Part shown: in pieces, positions 7,011 through 15,645 of the stretch
Layout: every line of letters begins with the position of its first letter
Position numbering within the stretch: position 1 is the first letter of the stretch
Source of the DNA: JANWHZ01 sp035758575
GTDB taxonomy: Bacteria; Patescibacteriota; Saccharimonadia; Saccharimonadales; UBA4665
Direction: 5' to 3'
DNA: 18,166 nucleotides
NCBI GenBank assembly: GCA_035758575.1
Contig: DASTXH010000046.1
Coordinates: 1-18,166 of the forward strand
Program-made: the position numbers and the translations under genes
The notes under the pieces: model-generated
Databases searched by the model: none
What the model was told of the DNA's origin: nothing
What the model saw: the letters and a program-made list of their open reading frames with translations, nothing else

Positions 7011-7763
7011 CTAGCCTAGCGGATGGTGGGCGCGGGAGCCGAGGTATTCTTCGACATCGTTGTAGAGCTTCTCGGTCATCTCGCGGGCGAAGCGCTCTTT
7101 GAACGGGTCGTATTGGCCAAGGGTTACCAGGCGGTGGATCTCCGCAGTAGTGCCCTCAAGCGTATCGTTTAGGATAAACCGATAATAGTCAGCCTCCAGC
7201 GCGGCGGCCAGCTCACGCTCGGCGCTTTCGATACGGCGGCCAATTTCGTCGGGCGACATATAGCCGCGCGAGTGCAGGCGCTCCATCCACATGTCAAAGC
7301 TGGGCGGCACCATGAATAGCACCAACGCATCAGGCTTCAGGCGATGGATATTAGCAGCACCGATGATCTCCACGTCCTTTACCGCGATACTGCCGCTTTC
7401 CTGTGCGGCGGCCAATTCACGAATGCTGATACCCGAAACCTGTTGATTATGTATGATAGCTGCTTCTACCATTTCGCCGTGGCGAAGCTCGTGCAGCATT
7501 TCCTCTTCGGTACGGAACCAATATTCACGGCCGTTTTGCTCGGGTACGCCATTGTTGATGCGCGGCTGGCGAGTGGTATCGGAAATAACAAAGTGGTAAT
7601 TCCCCACCTTTTCCAATTCACGGATGATAGTGTTGCGGCCGGTAGCAGACGGCGCAACGCCCAGCACCAGGCGCACCTCACGCAGGGTCTTTTTGCCAGA
7701 TTCTGAAGGACGGTAGTCTTCCAGCAGGCGCCGGAATTCGTCCATGTGCACGAGTTGATTCAT
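7011..7763 (-). CDS. Guanylate-kinase-like protein with degenerate P-loop
   Basis: Counted from the ATG at 7763 the protein has 250 residues. After about 30 extra N-terminal residues comes a guanylate kinase fold. The GMP-binding half is well kept: SDTTRQPR, REYWF, GEMVEAA, then DVEIIGA, an RRIESAEREL lid helix and DYYRFILND. The P-loop, normally GPSGxGKST, is APSATGRNT (37-45), so the catalytic lysine is Arg43, and the first Gly and the Ser are also changed. The C-terminal 50 residues (YDPFKERF and beyond) are an extension. GMP kinase normally makes GDP from GMP and ATP. I chose the ATG over the in-frame TTG at 7802 because a promoter (TTGATT, 17 bp, TACGCT) ends 7 nt before it. Whether it still phosphorylates GMP is open; another gmk elsewhere would suggest it does not. 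Confidence 0.75.
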   Translation of the reverse strand: MNQLVHMDEFRRLLEDYRPSESGKKTLREVRLVLGVAPSATGRNTIIRELEKVGNYHFVISDTTRQPRINNGVPEQNGREYWFRTEEEMLHELRHGEMVEAAIIHNQQVSGISIRELAAAQESGSIAVKDVEIIGAANIHRLKPDALVLFMVPPSFDMWMERLHSRGYMSPDEIGRRIESAERELAAALEADYYRFILNDTLEGTTAEIHRLVTLGQYDPFKERFAREMTEKLYNDVEEYLGSRAHHPLG

Positions 7764-7770
7764 TACCTCT

Positions 7771-7799
7771 AGCGTAACAGAGGTATTGGTACGAATCAA
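7771..7799 (-). promoter_or_regulatory. Promoter of the guanylate-kinase-like gene
   Basis: The minus strand has TTGATT (7799-7794), a 17-bp spacer and TACGCT (7776-7771) preceded by an extended TGT. The ATG follows after 7 nt, which predicts a leaderless mRNA. Confidence 0.5.
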
Positions 7800-7814
7800 C
7801 AACGCAGGCGTTGT
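7799..7814. repeat. Perfect 7-bp inverted repeat between two kinase genes
   Basis: ACAACGC and GCGTTGT flank a 2-bp centre, immediately upstream of and touching the -35 box of the guanylate-kinase-like gene. No T-run follows on either strand, so an operator is more likely than a terminator. Confidence 0.3.
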
Positions 7815-7838
7815 GCTTTTGCCAAATTCACCTTTTTA

Positions 7839-8441
7839 CTAGCTCTTCTGCTGCAGCCAAATGGTAAATTTCTCTAGGATTTCTTCTACTACCTTTTCAA
7901 CATTATTCGTGGCAGTGTCTATCACAAGGTCATAGTTCGCTAGGTTGTATGGATCGATGCCGTATAGAGCCTTATAACGGCGGTTTTCGCTATCCAAGCG
8001 TTCTTGCAACACACCAGCGTAGGCGACTGGATCAGCAGTAATATTTTCACTAGCCCGGCGTTCCGCGTCCATATCAGCTAATATGCGTTCTGCGGCAATC
8101 TTCATATCAAGATCAAGGAAAACCTTAAACGATGCCGGCATCCAATGCCAGGCGGTTCGAGAATCGATGACAAGGTTATCCTCTAGCTCATTGATCTCGC
8201 GTAGCCGTCCATCGACGGCATGATCAACTGCAGAGTTTTGCTCCGCAGAAAGGTTTGCCTGCATCAAATCAATACCCTGCTCTTTTGCAATCTGACGAAA
8301 CAGGCTACCCGACGAGAAATGCCTTAGGCCTAACCGCGCTGCCAGCACTTTTGCTGTTGTTGATTTCCCACTGCCAGGCCTGCCGGCGATAGTTATGATG
8401 TGTTTCTTTTGTGTTTCTTCACTTACGATGTGCTGTTCCAT
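7839..8441 (-). CDS. cmk: Cytidylate kinase, archaeal-type / Cytidylate_kin2-like
   Basis: From the ATG at 8441 the protein has 200 residues. It opens with ITIAGRPGSGKST (Walker A at 20-28), then LGLRHFSSGSLFRQIAKEQGIDL, which resembles the NMP-binding part of archaeal CMP kinases. VIDSRTAWHWMP, VFLDLDMKIAAERI and RRYKALYGIDPYNLANYDLVIDT follow; the last is a hallmark of the archaeal-type enzyme. It should phosphorylate CMP/dCMP with ATP in pyrimidine salvage. The in-frame start at 8534 was rejected: it would overlap the upstream hydrolase gene by 34 bp and lie upstream of the local promoter (TTGCGT, 17 bp, TATAAG), which ends 6 nt before this ATG. AAGG overlapping the -10 could also act as SD. 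Confidence 0.8.
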   Translation of the reverse strand: MEQHIVSEETQKKHIITIAGRPGSGKSTTAKVLAARLGLRHFSSGSLFRQIAKEQGIDLMQANLSAEQNSAVDHAVDGRLREINELEDNLVIDSRTAWHWMPASFKVFLDLDMKIAAERILADMDAERRASENITADPVAYAGVLQERLDSENRRYKALYGIDPYNLANYDLVIDTATNNVEKVVEEILEKFTIWLQQKS

Positions 8442-8447
8442 AAACAC

Positions 8448-8476
8448 CTTATACAGGATTATCATCAGGCACGCAA
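8448..8476 (-). promoter_or_regulatory. Promoter of the cytidylate kinase gene
   Basis: The minus strand has TTGCGT (8476-8471), 17 bp, and TATAAG (8453-8448); the ATG follows after 6 nt, predicting a leaderless or nearly leaderless transcript. Confidence 0.6.
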
Positions 8477-8500
8477 GAACGACACGTACGATATTAAAGC

Positions 8501-8980
8501 TTAGGAGACGACACTGGTCATCGGCGTAGGACATATGGGAACCGCCGCATCAACCGATCTGCTAAAACGTATATAGTCACACAGTGCTTCAACCGCCAAG
8601 ACACCCATCATGGTGCTCATAGTCCGCATCGGACGCTCTACCACCGCTCCATATTCGACGCCTGCCTTTGCCTCCAATAACATAGGCATACCATCGGCTT
8701 TTGACAAGCCGGTAATAATGCCGATGTGCGCCGGCACGGTTGCCTCAGACCTGTCGGGCATCGTCCACATCCGGCGCATTATGGCGAGCTTGCCTATGTA
8801 TTGCTCTGGATTTTTGGCAGTACCGATAAGAATATGTTCAACCTCCGGCAGCTGGTTTAGCTGGCGGCAGTGCCGTATATCGCCCAGATTATCTCGGCCA
8901 GCGCCTAGGATATCTACGGCAGTAGAGAGAATAAACCCGGAGCAATCGAACCTGTCAGCCTGCCCCATGCCGTATTCCAT
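8501..8980 (-). CDS. NlpC/P60-like cysteine peptidase, only the part after the first canonical ATG
   Basis: From the ATG at 8980 the product has 159 residues. RFDCSGFI (10-17) carries the catalytic Cys of the NlpC/P60 family, and AHIGIITG holds the His, preceded by GKLAIM, which corresponds to the GDLVFF strand. LLEAKAGVEYGAVVERPM matches the later strand of the fold. Such enzymes cut peptide bonds in peptidoglycan or related amides. No signal peptide is visible in the readable part. The fold should begin about 40 residues earlier, and the matching residues are found upstream in frame without a canonical start codon (see the next entry). The gene follows lepA and precedes cmk by about 60 bp. 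The family call is fairly safe; the start is not. Confidence 0.65.
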   Translation of the reverse strand: MEYGMGQADRFDCSGFILSTAVDILGAGRDNLGDIRHCRQLNQLPEVEHILIGTAKNPEQYIGKLAIMRRMWTMPDRSEATVPAHIGIITGLSKADGMPMLLEAKAGVEYGAVVERPMRTMSTMMGVLAVEALCDYIRFSRSVDAAVPICPTPMTSVVS

Positions 8981-9118
8981 GCACGGCGGCAGTGTACGCG
9001 CTGCCCACCAACAATCAGGCGAATACTCCTGATGGAAGATCGCTGGCGTACCTATACGCCTACGGGCTACTTTTATGAACTCACGGTGTAGTAATTCATG
9101 GTTTTCTAGCTTGGTACC
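8981..9118 (-). other. In-frame N-terminal extension of the NlpC/P60-like gene without canonical start codon
   Basis: The frame of the hydrolase stays open upstream to a TGA at 9121-9119. The translation contains FIKVARRRIGTP and then HQEYSPDCWW, the typical helix-1 and linker of NlpC/P60 domains (ARxxIGTP, HQ). No ATG, GTG or TTG occurs in frame here. Near-cognate codons are ATA (9076-9074 and 9055-9053), ATC (9040-9038) and CTG (8992-8990). An ATG at 9099-9097 is out of frame and hits a stop after eight codons. The gene therefore uses an unusual start, carries a one-base frameshift, or is decaying. Confidence 0.55.
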
Positions 9119-9218
9119 TCATCATAGACCAAAAGACACGTAACCTCTTGGTAATGCTTTCCTAAACTGTATTAAAAGACGTACAAAAGATTTGAGGGAC
9201 GTTCGCTACACCATAGCG

Positions 9219-10997
9219 CTAATCTCTTTTCAGCATTACGGTGAAGGCTTCTGCCGGAATATCTACTTTGCCGAAGCGCTTCATGCGTTTTTTGCCCTTG
9301 GCTTGTTTTGCCAGCAACTTTTTCTTGCGCGATACATCGCCGCCGTACAAGTAGCCGGTGACGTCTTTGCGATACGCGCTGATGTCTTCACGGGCGATAA
9401 ACTTACCGCCGATGGCCGCCTGCAAGGAAACCTGGAAGTTCTGGCGCGGGATGACTTCTTTCAGTTTTTCCACTGTTATCCGGCCCAGGCTCTGTGCCTC
9501 GCTGCGGTGCACCATCACACTGAGCGCGTCGACCCGTTCACCGGACACATAAAAATCAAGCCGGACTAAATCTTCAGCGCGGTATTCATCTAATTCATAA
9601 TTGAATGAGCCGTAACCGCTGGTTACGCTTTTCAGCTGGTCGTAAAAATCGGTCAGAAGGTTGGCAAGCGGCGCCTCGAACGTCACGAGCGCGCGTGTAT
9701 CCACATAACTGAGGTTTTTGTGTACGCCGCGCTTGCTGACCACTAGTTGGATGATGGCGCCCACGTATTCTTGCGGCACCACAATCTCACCCCGGATCCA
9801 GGGCTCGCGGATTTCTTTGATCTGCGCGGGGTCGGGCAAGTCTGAAGCGGACTTTATGTCCACTTCTTCGCCGCTACTCATGGTTATTTGATAGTCGGTG
9901 GAAGGATTGGTGACGACCAGATCTAGATTGTATTCACGTTCCAGCCGCTCGCGCACGATATCCATATGCAGCAGGCCTAAGAAGCCGATACGCACACCAA
10001 AGCCCAGTACCGGCGAATTCTCCGGCGTGTATTGGAGCGCCGAATCGCACAGCGATAGCTTTTCGATAGCGTCCTTCAGCTCCTGGTAGTATTCGTTGCT
10101 TTCCGGGAAGAAACCTGCGTACACGAACGGTTTTACATCCTGGTAGCCCGGCAGCGGCTGTGCGGCAGGCTGCTTTGTGAGGGTTACGGTGTCACCCACC
10201 TTGGCTTCGCGTGTGCTCTTTAGGTTGGTGACGATGTAGCCGATTTCGCCTGCTTGCAAACCGGTACCGGGCGTCATATCGGGCGTGAGGGCGCCAATTT
10301 CCAGCGCGAGGCCATCGGCACCAGTTGCCAACATGCGAATGCCGGCATTTTTGGTAATCGCACCGTCGAATACGCGGACGTACAGGATAACCCCGCGGTA
10401 ATCATCATAATAGCTATCGAAGATGAGCGCACGCGTCTCACTTGTTTCGCTGGGCTTTGGTGATGGCACATCCGCTACGACACGCTCCAGCACTTCTGGC
10501 ACACCCATACCGGTCTTGGCTGAAATGTGCAGGATGTCTTCTTTTGCACAGCCCAGCAAACTGATAATTTCCGCGCTTACGCGCTCTACGTCGGCCGCGG
10601 GCAAATCGATCTTGTTGATGATAGGGATAATCGTTAGGTCGGCGGCCATAGCAAGATACACATTGGCCAGCGTCTGTGCCTGCATGCCCTGCGTGGCGTC
10701 TACTATCAGCAATGCGCCCTCGCAAGCCTCTAGACTACGCGATACTTCATAGCTAAAGTCCACGTGTCCGGGCGTGTCGATCAGATTCAGCTCGTAGTCT
10801 TTGTACTTCATGCGAACCGGAGCAAGCTTAATGGTAATGCCCTTTTCCCGCTCCAAATCCATGCGGTCCAGCAACTGCTCTTTCATATTGCGTTTGTCTA
10901 CCGTGCCGGTTATTTCCAATAACCGATCAGCCAAGGTTGATTTACCATGGTCTATATGTGCAACGATGCAGAAATTTCGTATTTTGTCTTGATTCAT
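9219..10997 (-). CDS. lepA: Elongation factor 4 (LepA), ribosome-associated GTPase
   Basis: The protein has 592 residues, close to the usual 600. G-motifs are AHIDHGKST (13-21), DTPGHVDF (74-81) and NKID (128-131). The LepA-specific C-terminal domain is clear, ending with RKKKLLAKQAKGKKRMKRFG and FTVMLKRD. EF4 acts on the ribosome and is linked to initiation and back-translocation under stress. The ATG has no SD; a weak TTTAGT box lies 6 nt upstream. It lies 36 bp after the murJ stop, so co-transcription with murJ is possible. A CGCTA/TAGCG hairpin overlaps its stop codon, but no T-run follows, so I do not call a terminator. Confidence 0.97.
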   Translation of the reverse strand: MNQDKIRNFCIVAHIDHGKSTLADRLLEITGTVDKRNMKEQLLDRMDLEREKGITIKLAPVRMKYKDYELNLIDTPGHVDFSYEVSRSLEACEGALLIVDATQGMQAQTLANVYLAMAADLTIIPIINKIDLPAADVERVSAEIISLLGCAKEDILHISAKTGMGVPEVLERVVADVPSPKPSETSETRALIFDSYYDDYRGVILYVRVFDGAITKNAGIRMLATGADGLALEIGALTPDMTPGTGLQAGEIGYIVTNLKSTREAKVGDTVTLTKQPAAQPLPGYQDVKPFVYAGFFPESNEYYQELKDAIEKLSLCDSALQYTPENSPVLGFGVRIGFLGLLHMDIVRERLEREYNLDLVVTNPSTDYQITMSSGEEVDIKSASDLPDPAQIKEIREPWIRGEIVVPQEYVGAIIQLVVSKRGVHKNLSYVDTRALVTFEAPLANLLTDFYDQLKSVTSGYGSFNYELDEYRAEDLVRLDFYVSGERVDALSVMVHRSEAQSLGRITVEKLKEVIPRQNFQVSLQAAIGGKFIAREDISAYRKDVTGYLYGGDVSRKKKLLAKQAKGKKRMKRFGKVDIPAEAFTVMLKRD

Positions 10998-11033
10998 GCG
11001 TAAACTAAATAATTATGTTCTAGTTATACAGTA

Positions 11034-12635
11034 TCAGAGGTCAATTTGTACAGGCTTGATGATAATCCGCTTCAGCCGGTCTATCAGCGGGCGCACCTCG
11101 TCCAACCCAAACAGCGACGACAAACTGATGTGCACCGTCAACACTACCGCACAGATAAAGATCAGCTTACCGCCCAGCGTGATGATGCCGCGGTCGGCAG
11201 CACCCAGCGGAAAAAACGACAGCACGGTGAAACCAGCGAGCAAGCTGAAACCACCAACAGATACAATCCGCGCGCAGGCGCCCCAGAACTCACGATCGAA
11301 CAGCTTGCGGTCGCGGTAATACATCACGCTCATGAGGATGATAATCTCCATGAACGACACAATCGACTGCGTCATGGCCAGGCCGGCTATGTTATACGAA
11401 TTCGGCTTCGCCAAAAAATTGAGCAGTGCGATGTCAAGGACGATAGAGAACAGCGAAACCAATAGCGGCGTGCGCGTATCTTTTTGTGCGTAAAACCAGC
11501 GGGATATGAACGTATACATGATGCCGAAGAATATCGCCACGGTCAGATAGCCAAAGATCAGGGCGATCTCGCCTGCATCGCGGCTAAAGATAAGACGTGC
11601 CAGGTAACCGCGCGCGAAGAAAGCTATGATTACGATGGGGACAGTCAGCCAGATCATCACCCGAAAGATGCGCAAAAAATCGCGCCGGAACAGATCCGGA
11701 CGCCCCTGGCTCAAGCGTGCATTCAGGCGCGGAAACGCCGCTGTAGATATGGCGGTACCGATAAGCAGTATTGGCGCAGTGCTGAGGATGTAAGCGTTGT
11801 TGTAATAGGTAATAAATCCGCTGCCGAGATCACGCGCAAAATGGGTACCAAAGATGGACTCAAGCTGGTCAATGCCCTGGTCCAGACTGCGCGGCGGCAG
11901 CTGTTTGAGTATCATCCGGAAGTCAGCGCTCCGCCACGCAATATGTGGATGCCATCGAAACTTAATGCGCCGCATGCCAAGTAATACGATCAACAACTGC
12001 AAAACTGCGCCTACAAAGGCACCAACGCCCAGGCCGATAAGGCCAATATTGTGCCTGAAAATATAAATGCTGATAATAATGGACAGGTTATAAAACAGTG
12101 GCGCAATCGCATAGAAAAAGAAGCGGCCGAAGGTTTGCTGCATGCTGGTTAGGATACCGGATATGGTGAACAACAGCGGGTTGAAGGCCAGCAGACGCAT
12201 GATTGCTACCGTAGTGTCCAGCTGGTCGGGCGTCATCTTCGGCGCCACGATATAGTGCACCAGCGGACGCGCAAATACAAACATCACCACACCAACAACA
12301 GCCATGATAATGGCCAGCAGATTCAGCAGGCTGGCGGATATCTCCCACATGCCTTTGCGGTCACCTTTGTGCAAGCGGTCGGATAACACCGGCATAAAAG
12401 CCACGCCCAATGCGCCGGCGGCTATGGTGAAAAAGAAGAAATCCGGTATGTTAAAAGCAGCAAAATATGCATCCGTACTATGCGGCCCAAGCGCCGAAAA
12501 GTTGGCATTGACCAGCTTGGTACGCAGGAAGCCCAGCACCTGGCCGCTCAGCGAAGCCGCCATCAACAGCACCGCCACATTGCTCAGGCTAATGCGCGAT
12601 GATTTTTTCTTAGGTACGGCCGCCGATGAATCCAT
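11034..12635 (-). CDS. murJ: Lipid II flippase MurJ (MviN family)
   Basis: From the ATG at 12635 the protein has 533 residues, with about 14 hydrophobic segments over the full length, as expected for MurJ. Family features include LSGQVLGFLRTKLVNANFS near the N-terminus, DAYFAAFNIPDFFF, LLFTISGILTSMQQTFGRFFFYAIAPLFYN, and SRWFYAQKDTRTPLL, the conserved stretch in the C-terminal half. MurJ moves lipid-linked peptidoglycan precursor across the cytoplasmic membrane. An in-frame TTG at 12644 would add three residues; I prefer the ATG. There is no SD. A TATTTT box lies 9 nt before the ATG, and a stronger TATACT (12673-12668) would give a leader of about 26 nt. The protein belongs to cell-wall synthesis and matches the nearby NlpC/P60 gene in theme. 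Confidence 0.93.
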   Translation of the reverse strand: MDSSAAVPKKKSSRISLSNVAVLLMAASLSGQVLGFLRTKLVNANFSALGPHSTDAYFAAFNIPDFFFFTIAAGALGVAFMPVLSDRLHKGDRKGMWEISASLLNLLAIIMAVVGVVMFVFARPLVHYIVAPKMTPDQLDTTVAIMRLLAFNPLLFTISGILTSMQQTFGRFFFYAIAPLFYNLSIIISIYIFRHNIGLIGLGVGAFVGAVLQLLIVLLGMRRIKFRWHPHIAWRSADFRMILKQLPPRSLDQGIDQLESIFGTHFARDLGSGFITYYNNAYILSTAPILLIGTAISTAAFPRLNARLSQGRPDLFRRDFLRIFRVMIWLTVPIVIIAFFARGYLARLIFSRDAGEIALIFGYLTVAIFFGIMYTFISRWFYAQKDTRTPLLVSLFSIVLDIALLNFLAKPNSYNIAGLAMTQSIVSFMEIIILMSVMYYRDRKLFDREFWGACARIVSVGGFSLLAGFTVLSFFPLGAADRGIITLGGKLIFICAVVLTVHISLSSLFGLDEVRPLIDRLKRIIIKPVQIDL

Positions 12636-12710
12636 ATTGTTCAAAAAATAGATGAATGCTATCTGTCAGTATACTGCACCAGGGCGGTGCGCGGTACCTT
12701 TTTGTGTAAG

Positions 12711-12753
12711 AAAATTACAAAACAAATACCGGCCGTGTGGATGCGGCCGGTAT
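12711..12753 (-). terminator. Intrinsic terminator of ftsH
   Basis: The minus strand forms a perfect 10-bp stem, ATACCGGCCG with CGGCCGGTAT (12753-12744 and 12735-12726), and an 8-nt loop. It is followed by a T-rich run (TTGTTTTGTAATTTT) 22 bp after the ftsH stop. Confidence 0.85.
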
Positions 12754-12775
12754 AGGGCTGTAGCGAAAACTACAT

Positions 12776-14647
12776 CTAGTACAGGGCAGCCTCTTTGGGC
12801 ATTACCGCACCCTTGAATATTTCTGTCACTTCGACGCCATCCACGGTCTCTTTCTCCAAAAGCACGTCTTTCATAGCTGACAGGCGCGGTACGTTCGCCT
12901 TAATGACCGAACGGGCACGATTGGCGGCCTCGGTAATCAGCCGCTCTACTTCTTGGTCAATCAGCTTGGCTGTTTCTTCTGAGTATTCGCGCTCATGTAC
13001 CAGCTTATCCAGCATCATGCCGTCGTCTACATGGAACACCTGGTCACGGAGCTGCTTACCCATGCCTTGATTCACCACCATGTCCCGGGCGATTTCTGCA
13101 GCCTTACGCAGGTCACTGCCGCCGCCGGTAGTAATACGGTCGGGGCCGTAAATGACCTCTTCAGCGATACGACCGCCCAGCGCACGCGCCAGCACATCCT
13201 TGAACTCAATCAATGAGGTGTATGAACGGTCTTCAGGCGGCAGGAACCAGGTTACACCGCCGGTACCGCCGCGCGGAATGATAGTTACTTTGTGCACGGG
13301 GTCGCTATCTGGCAGCACATGGCCCACAATGGCATGACCAGCTTCGTGGTAAGCTGTCAGTTCTTTCTCGGCATCAGACATTACCTTGCTCTTGCGCTCC
13401 GGGCCGATGGCTACGCGCTCAAAGGCTTCGGTTACATCTTTTTCGGTAATATGCTCGTGGTCGGTGCGAGCCGCAATAATGGCCGACTCGTTGGCGATGT
13501 TCGCCAGATCGGCACCAGAGCTACCAGCGCTCTTGGCGGCCAGCGCATCCAGGTCAACCGTCTTGGCCAGCGGCTTCTTGGCAAAATGCACCTTCAGGAT
13601 GGCCAGGCGGTCTTTGCGGTCAGGCAGGTCTATGTTTACCCGGCGGTCAAAGCGACCCGGGCGAAGCAACGCGGGGTCAAGCACGTCGGCACGGTTCGTG
13701 GCGGCTAGCACGATCACATTCTGACCCTGCTCAAAGCCGTCCATCTCCACCAGTATCTGGTTCAGGGTCTGCTCGCGCTCGTCATGCCCGCCGCCCATGC
13801 CGCTGCCGCGGCGGCGGCCGACGGCATCAATCTCATCGACGAAGATAATACACGGAGAGTTTTTCTTGGCCTTGGCAAACAGGTCGCGTACGCGCGAGGC
13901 GCCAACACCCACGAACATTTCTACGAATTCAGAACCGGAGATGCTAAAGAACGGCACATTGGCTTCACCGGCAACAGCGCGCGCCAGCAGCGTCTTACCG
14001 GTTCCCGGCGGCCCCACCAGCAACACGCCCTTCGGGATGCGGGCACCCATGCTGGCAAATTTCTTAGGATACTTCAAAAACTCCACGACTTCCTGCAAGT
14101 CTTGCTTGGCCTCATTGCTACCGGCTACGTCTTTGAAGACAACGCGGTCTTTCTCGTTACCGTATAGCCGTGCCCGGCTCTTACCAAACGACAACGCCTG
14201 GTTGCCCTGCCCCTGTGCACTGCGCATCATAAAGTACAGGAATACGCCTATCAAGAGTACCGGCCCCACCGTGGAACCAATAGTAAGCCAGGTAGAATAG
14301 CTGGATGTCTGAGGCTTAGCATCTACTTCCAGTTTCGAAAAATCAAAGCCTTCGCCTTTCAATGTCGCATTTGGCTCAACATAAGTTTTTAGCGAAGCGG
14401 TCTTGTCGCCTTTTTTGGTGATGGTCAGCTGGTTGCCGTCGAGTACCGCTTTGGCATATTGCCCGGCATTAGCCTGCGATACCGCCTGCGTCAGAGGAAT
14501 CTCTTTGAGGGGCGTAGACTGATTCGTTGCCGCCAAAATGATAAGCGCGATAATAATCAAGATCGCCACGAAGCCGATATTTTTTAGGCTGCGTGCATTT
14601 TTACCGCCTGGGGCGGCTCGTCGGGGTGGGCTGTTCTTCGTATCCAT
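12776..14647 (-). CDS. ftsH: ATP-dependent zinc metalloprotease FtsH
   Basis: The protein has 623 residues. Two membrane segments (about 24-41 and 121-141) flank an extracytoplasmic domain. The AAA+ module has GPPGTGKT (212-219), IIFVDEID (267-274) and the second region of homology ATNRADVLDPALLRPGRFDR. The peptidase domain has HEAGH (434-438), whose two His residues bind zinc with Glu as catalyst. It degrades membrane and regulatory proteins in an ATP-dependent way. The ATG has no SD; TATAAT ends 9 nt upstream, so the mRNA should have a very short leader or none. It is flanked by its own promoter and a strong terminator, so it is probably transcribed alone. Confidence 0.98.
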   Translation of the reverse strand: MDTKNSPPRRAAPGGKNARSLKNIGFVAILIIIALIILAATNQSTPLKEIPLTQAVSQANAGQYAKAVLDGNQLTITKKGDKTASLKTYVEPNATLKGEGFDFSKLEVDAKPQTSSYSTWLTIGSTVGPVLLIGVFLYFMMRSAQGQGNQALSFGKSRARLYGNEKDRVVFKDVAGSNEAKQDLQEVVEFLKYPKKFASMGARIPKGVLLVGPPGTGKTLLARAVAGEANVPFFSISGSEFVEMFVGVGASRVRDLFAKAKKNSPCIIFVDEIDAVGRRRGSGMGGGHDEREQTLNQILVEMDGFEQGQNVIVLAATNRADVLDPALLRPGRFDRRVNIDLPDRKDRLAILKVHFAKKPLAKTVDLDALAAKSAGSSGADLANIANESAIIAARTDHEHITEKDVTEAFERVAIGPERKSKVMSDAEKELTAYHEAGHAIVGHVLPDSDPVHKVTIIPRGGTGGVTWFLPPEDRSYTSLIEFKDVLARALGGRIAEEVIYGPDRITTGGGSDLRKAAEIARDMVVNQGMGKQLRDQVFHVDDGMMLDKLVHEREYSEETAKLIDQEVERLITEAANRARSVIKANVPRLSAMKDVLLEKETVDGVEVTEIFKGAVMPKEAALY

Positions 14648-14656
14648 ATTCCATGC

Positions 14657-14662
14657 ATTATA
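14657..14662 (-). promoter_or_regulatory. -10 box of ftsH
   Basis: The minus strand reads TATAAT, 9 nt before the ATG at 14647. No good -35 is found at 16-18 bp. Transcription would start within about 3 nt of the start codon. Confidence 0.55.
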
Positions 14663-14757
14663 CCGCGCTCCGTCTTAAAAACATCTGACGTATACGATAG
14701 TTTGAGGCGGTAGGTCTCCTTTTACTTTCAAAGTATATCGCGTCTTGTGGGGCTTGG

Positions 14758-15645
14758 CTAGCGCTCTTGTACGTGGAGTGCCAACGCTTCTTTTCCAACA
14801 AATATAGCAGCTCCCGAAACCAACGAAACTGCATGCCCGGGGTACAGAGTTTTTACTGCAATAGTTACCCGTTCCAGCGTCCTGGCATCATATGACAGCA
14901 GGCCGTTCCGGCGCAGCCATGCCGCCAGTATTTCTTTGGCGACTGCATGCGGCAGCAGGATGAACTGGCGCCGATTCATATACGTGCCATCCGCCCAACG
15001 GGCCAGCCACTCGGCCAGCAGACAATCGATGTCCTCATTGTGCTGTTGTGTGTCTACAATTAGGCGCAACAGCCTGTAGCGCGCTGCTTCATTAAACTGC
15101 GGCAACAGCGTATGACGAATGTAGTTGCGGAGATAGCGCTGATCCATGTTGGTACTGTCTTCGCGCCAGGTAATACCACGCTGTTTGGCATATGCCACGA
15201 TGTCTGTTTTCGGCATGCCCAGCAGCGGCCGTAGCCGTGTGGGCACATTAACCAGTGCCGTCAGCCCGCGCCGGCCGGTGCCGCGCAGCATGTTAAGTAT
15301 AGCCGTTTCCAATACATCATCCTGATGATGCGCTAGAATAATCGCCTGCGCGCCCCGTTCCTTTTGCACCTGTTCCAAAAATGCGTAGCGTGCCGCCCGC
15401 GCCGCAGCTTCGCCTGCCCGTGCACCCAGCCTTCCTTCTCCGTACACAAACGGCAATCCGTAGCGATGCGCTGCTGCTACTACCAGTTTGCGGTCCTCTG
15501 CCGAGTCAGGCCGGATGCCATGGTCGTAGTGCGCAACGACCAAGCTCAGGCCAGCTTGTTGCGCCAGCACATCCAAAAGCACCATCGAGTCCACGCCGCC
15601 GCTGACGGCAGCTACGTACGTTCCTGGCGCAATCTTAATTTCCAT
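14758..15645 (-). CDS. tilS: tRNA(Ile)-lysidine synthase TilS, short form
   Basis: From the ATG at 15645 the protein has 295 residues. The PP-loop motif SGGVDS (15-20) binds ATP. VVAHYDHGIRPDS, AIILAHHQDDVLETAILN and LNMLRGTGRRGL are standard TilS N-terminal domain features, and RPLLGMPKTDIVAYAKQRGITWREDSTN follows. The length fits the short TilS type without the full C-terminal domains. It converts C34 of tRNA-Ile(CAU) to lysidine, allowing AUA decoding. A second in-frame ATG lies at 15660. I prefer 15645 because TACTAT lies 6 nt before it and the protein then begins directly with the first strand. There is no SD at either start. It is divergent from the HAM1-like gene. Confidence 0.93.
   Translation of the reverse strand: MEIKIAPGTYVAAVSGGVDSMVLLDVLAQQAGLSLVVAHYDHGIRPDSAEDRKLVVAAAHRYGLPFVYGEGRLGARAGEAAARAARYAFLEQVQKERGAQAIILAHHQDDVLETAILNMLRGTGRRGLTALVNVPTRLRPLLGMPKTDIVAYAKQRGITWREDSTNMDQRYLRNYIRHTLLPQFNEAARYRLLRLIVDTQQHNEDIDCLLAEWLARWADGTYMNRRQFILLPHAVAKEILAAWLRRNGLLSYDARTLERVTIAVKTLYPGHAVSLVSGAAIFVGKEALALHVQER

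Noticed and set aside
7764..7802. TTG start of the guanylate-kinase-like gene
   Set aside because: The promoter TTGATT-17-TACGCT lies within this stretch, so the mRNA should start at about the ATG at 7763.
8442..8534. N-terminal 31-residue extension of the cytidylate kinase from the ATG at 8534
   Set aside because: It overlaps the hydrolase gene, contains the cmk promoter, and adds residues before the normal first strand of the kinase.
9198..9221. CGCTA/TAGCG hairpin at the lepA stop as terminator
   Set aside because: The stem is short and no T-run follows on the minus strand.
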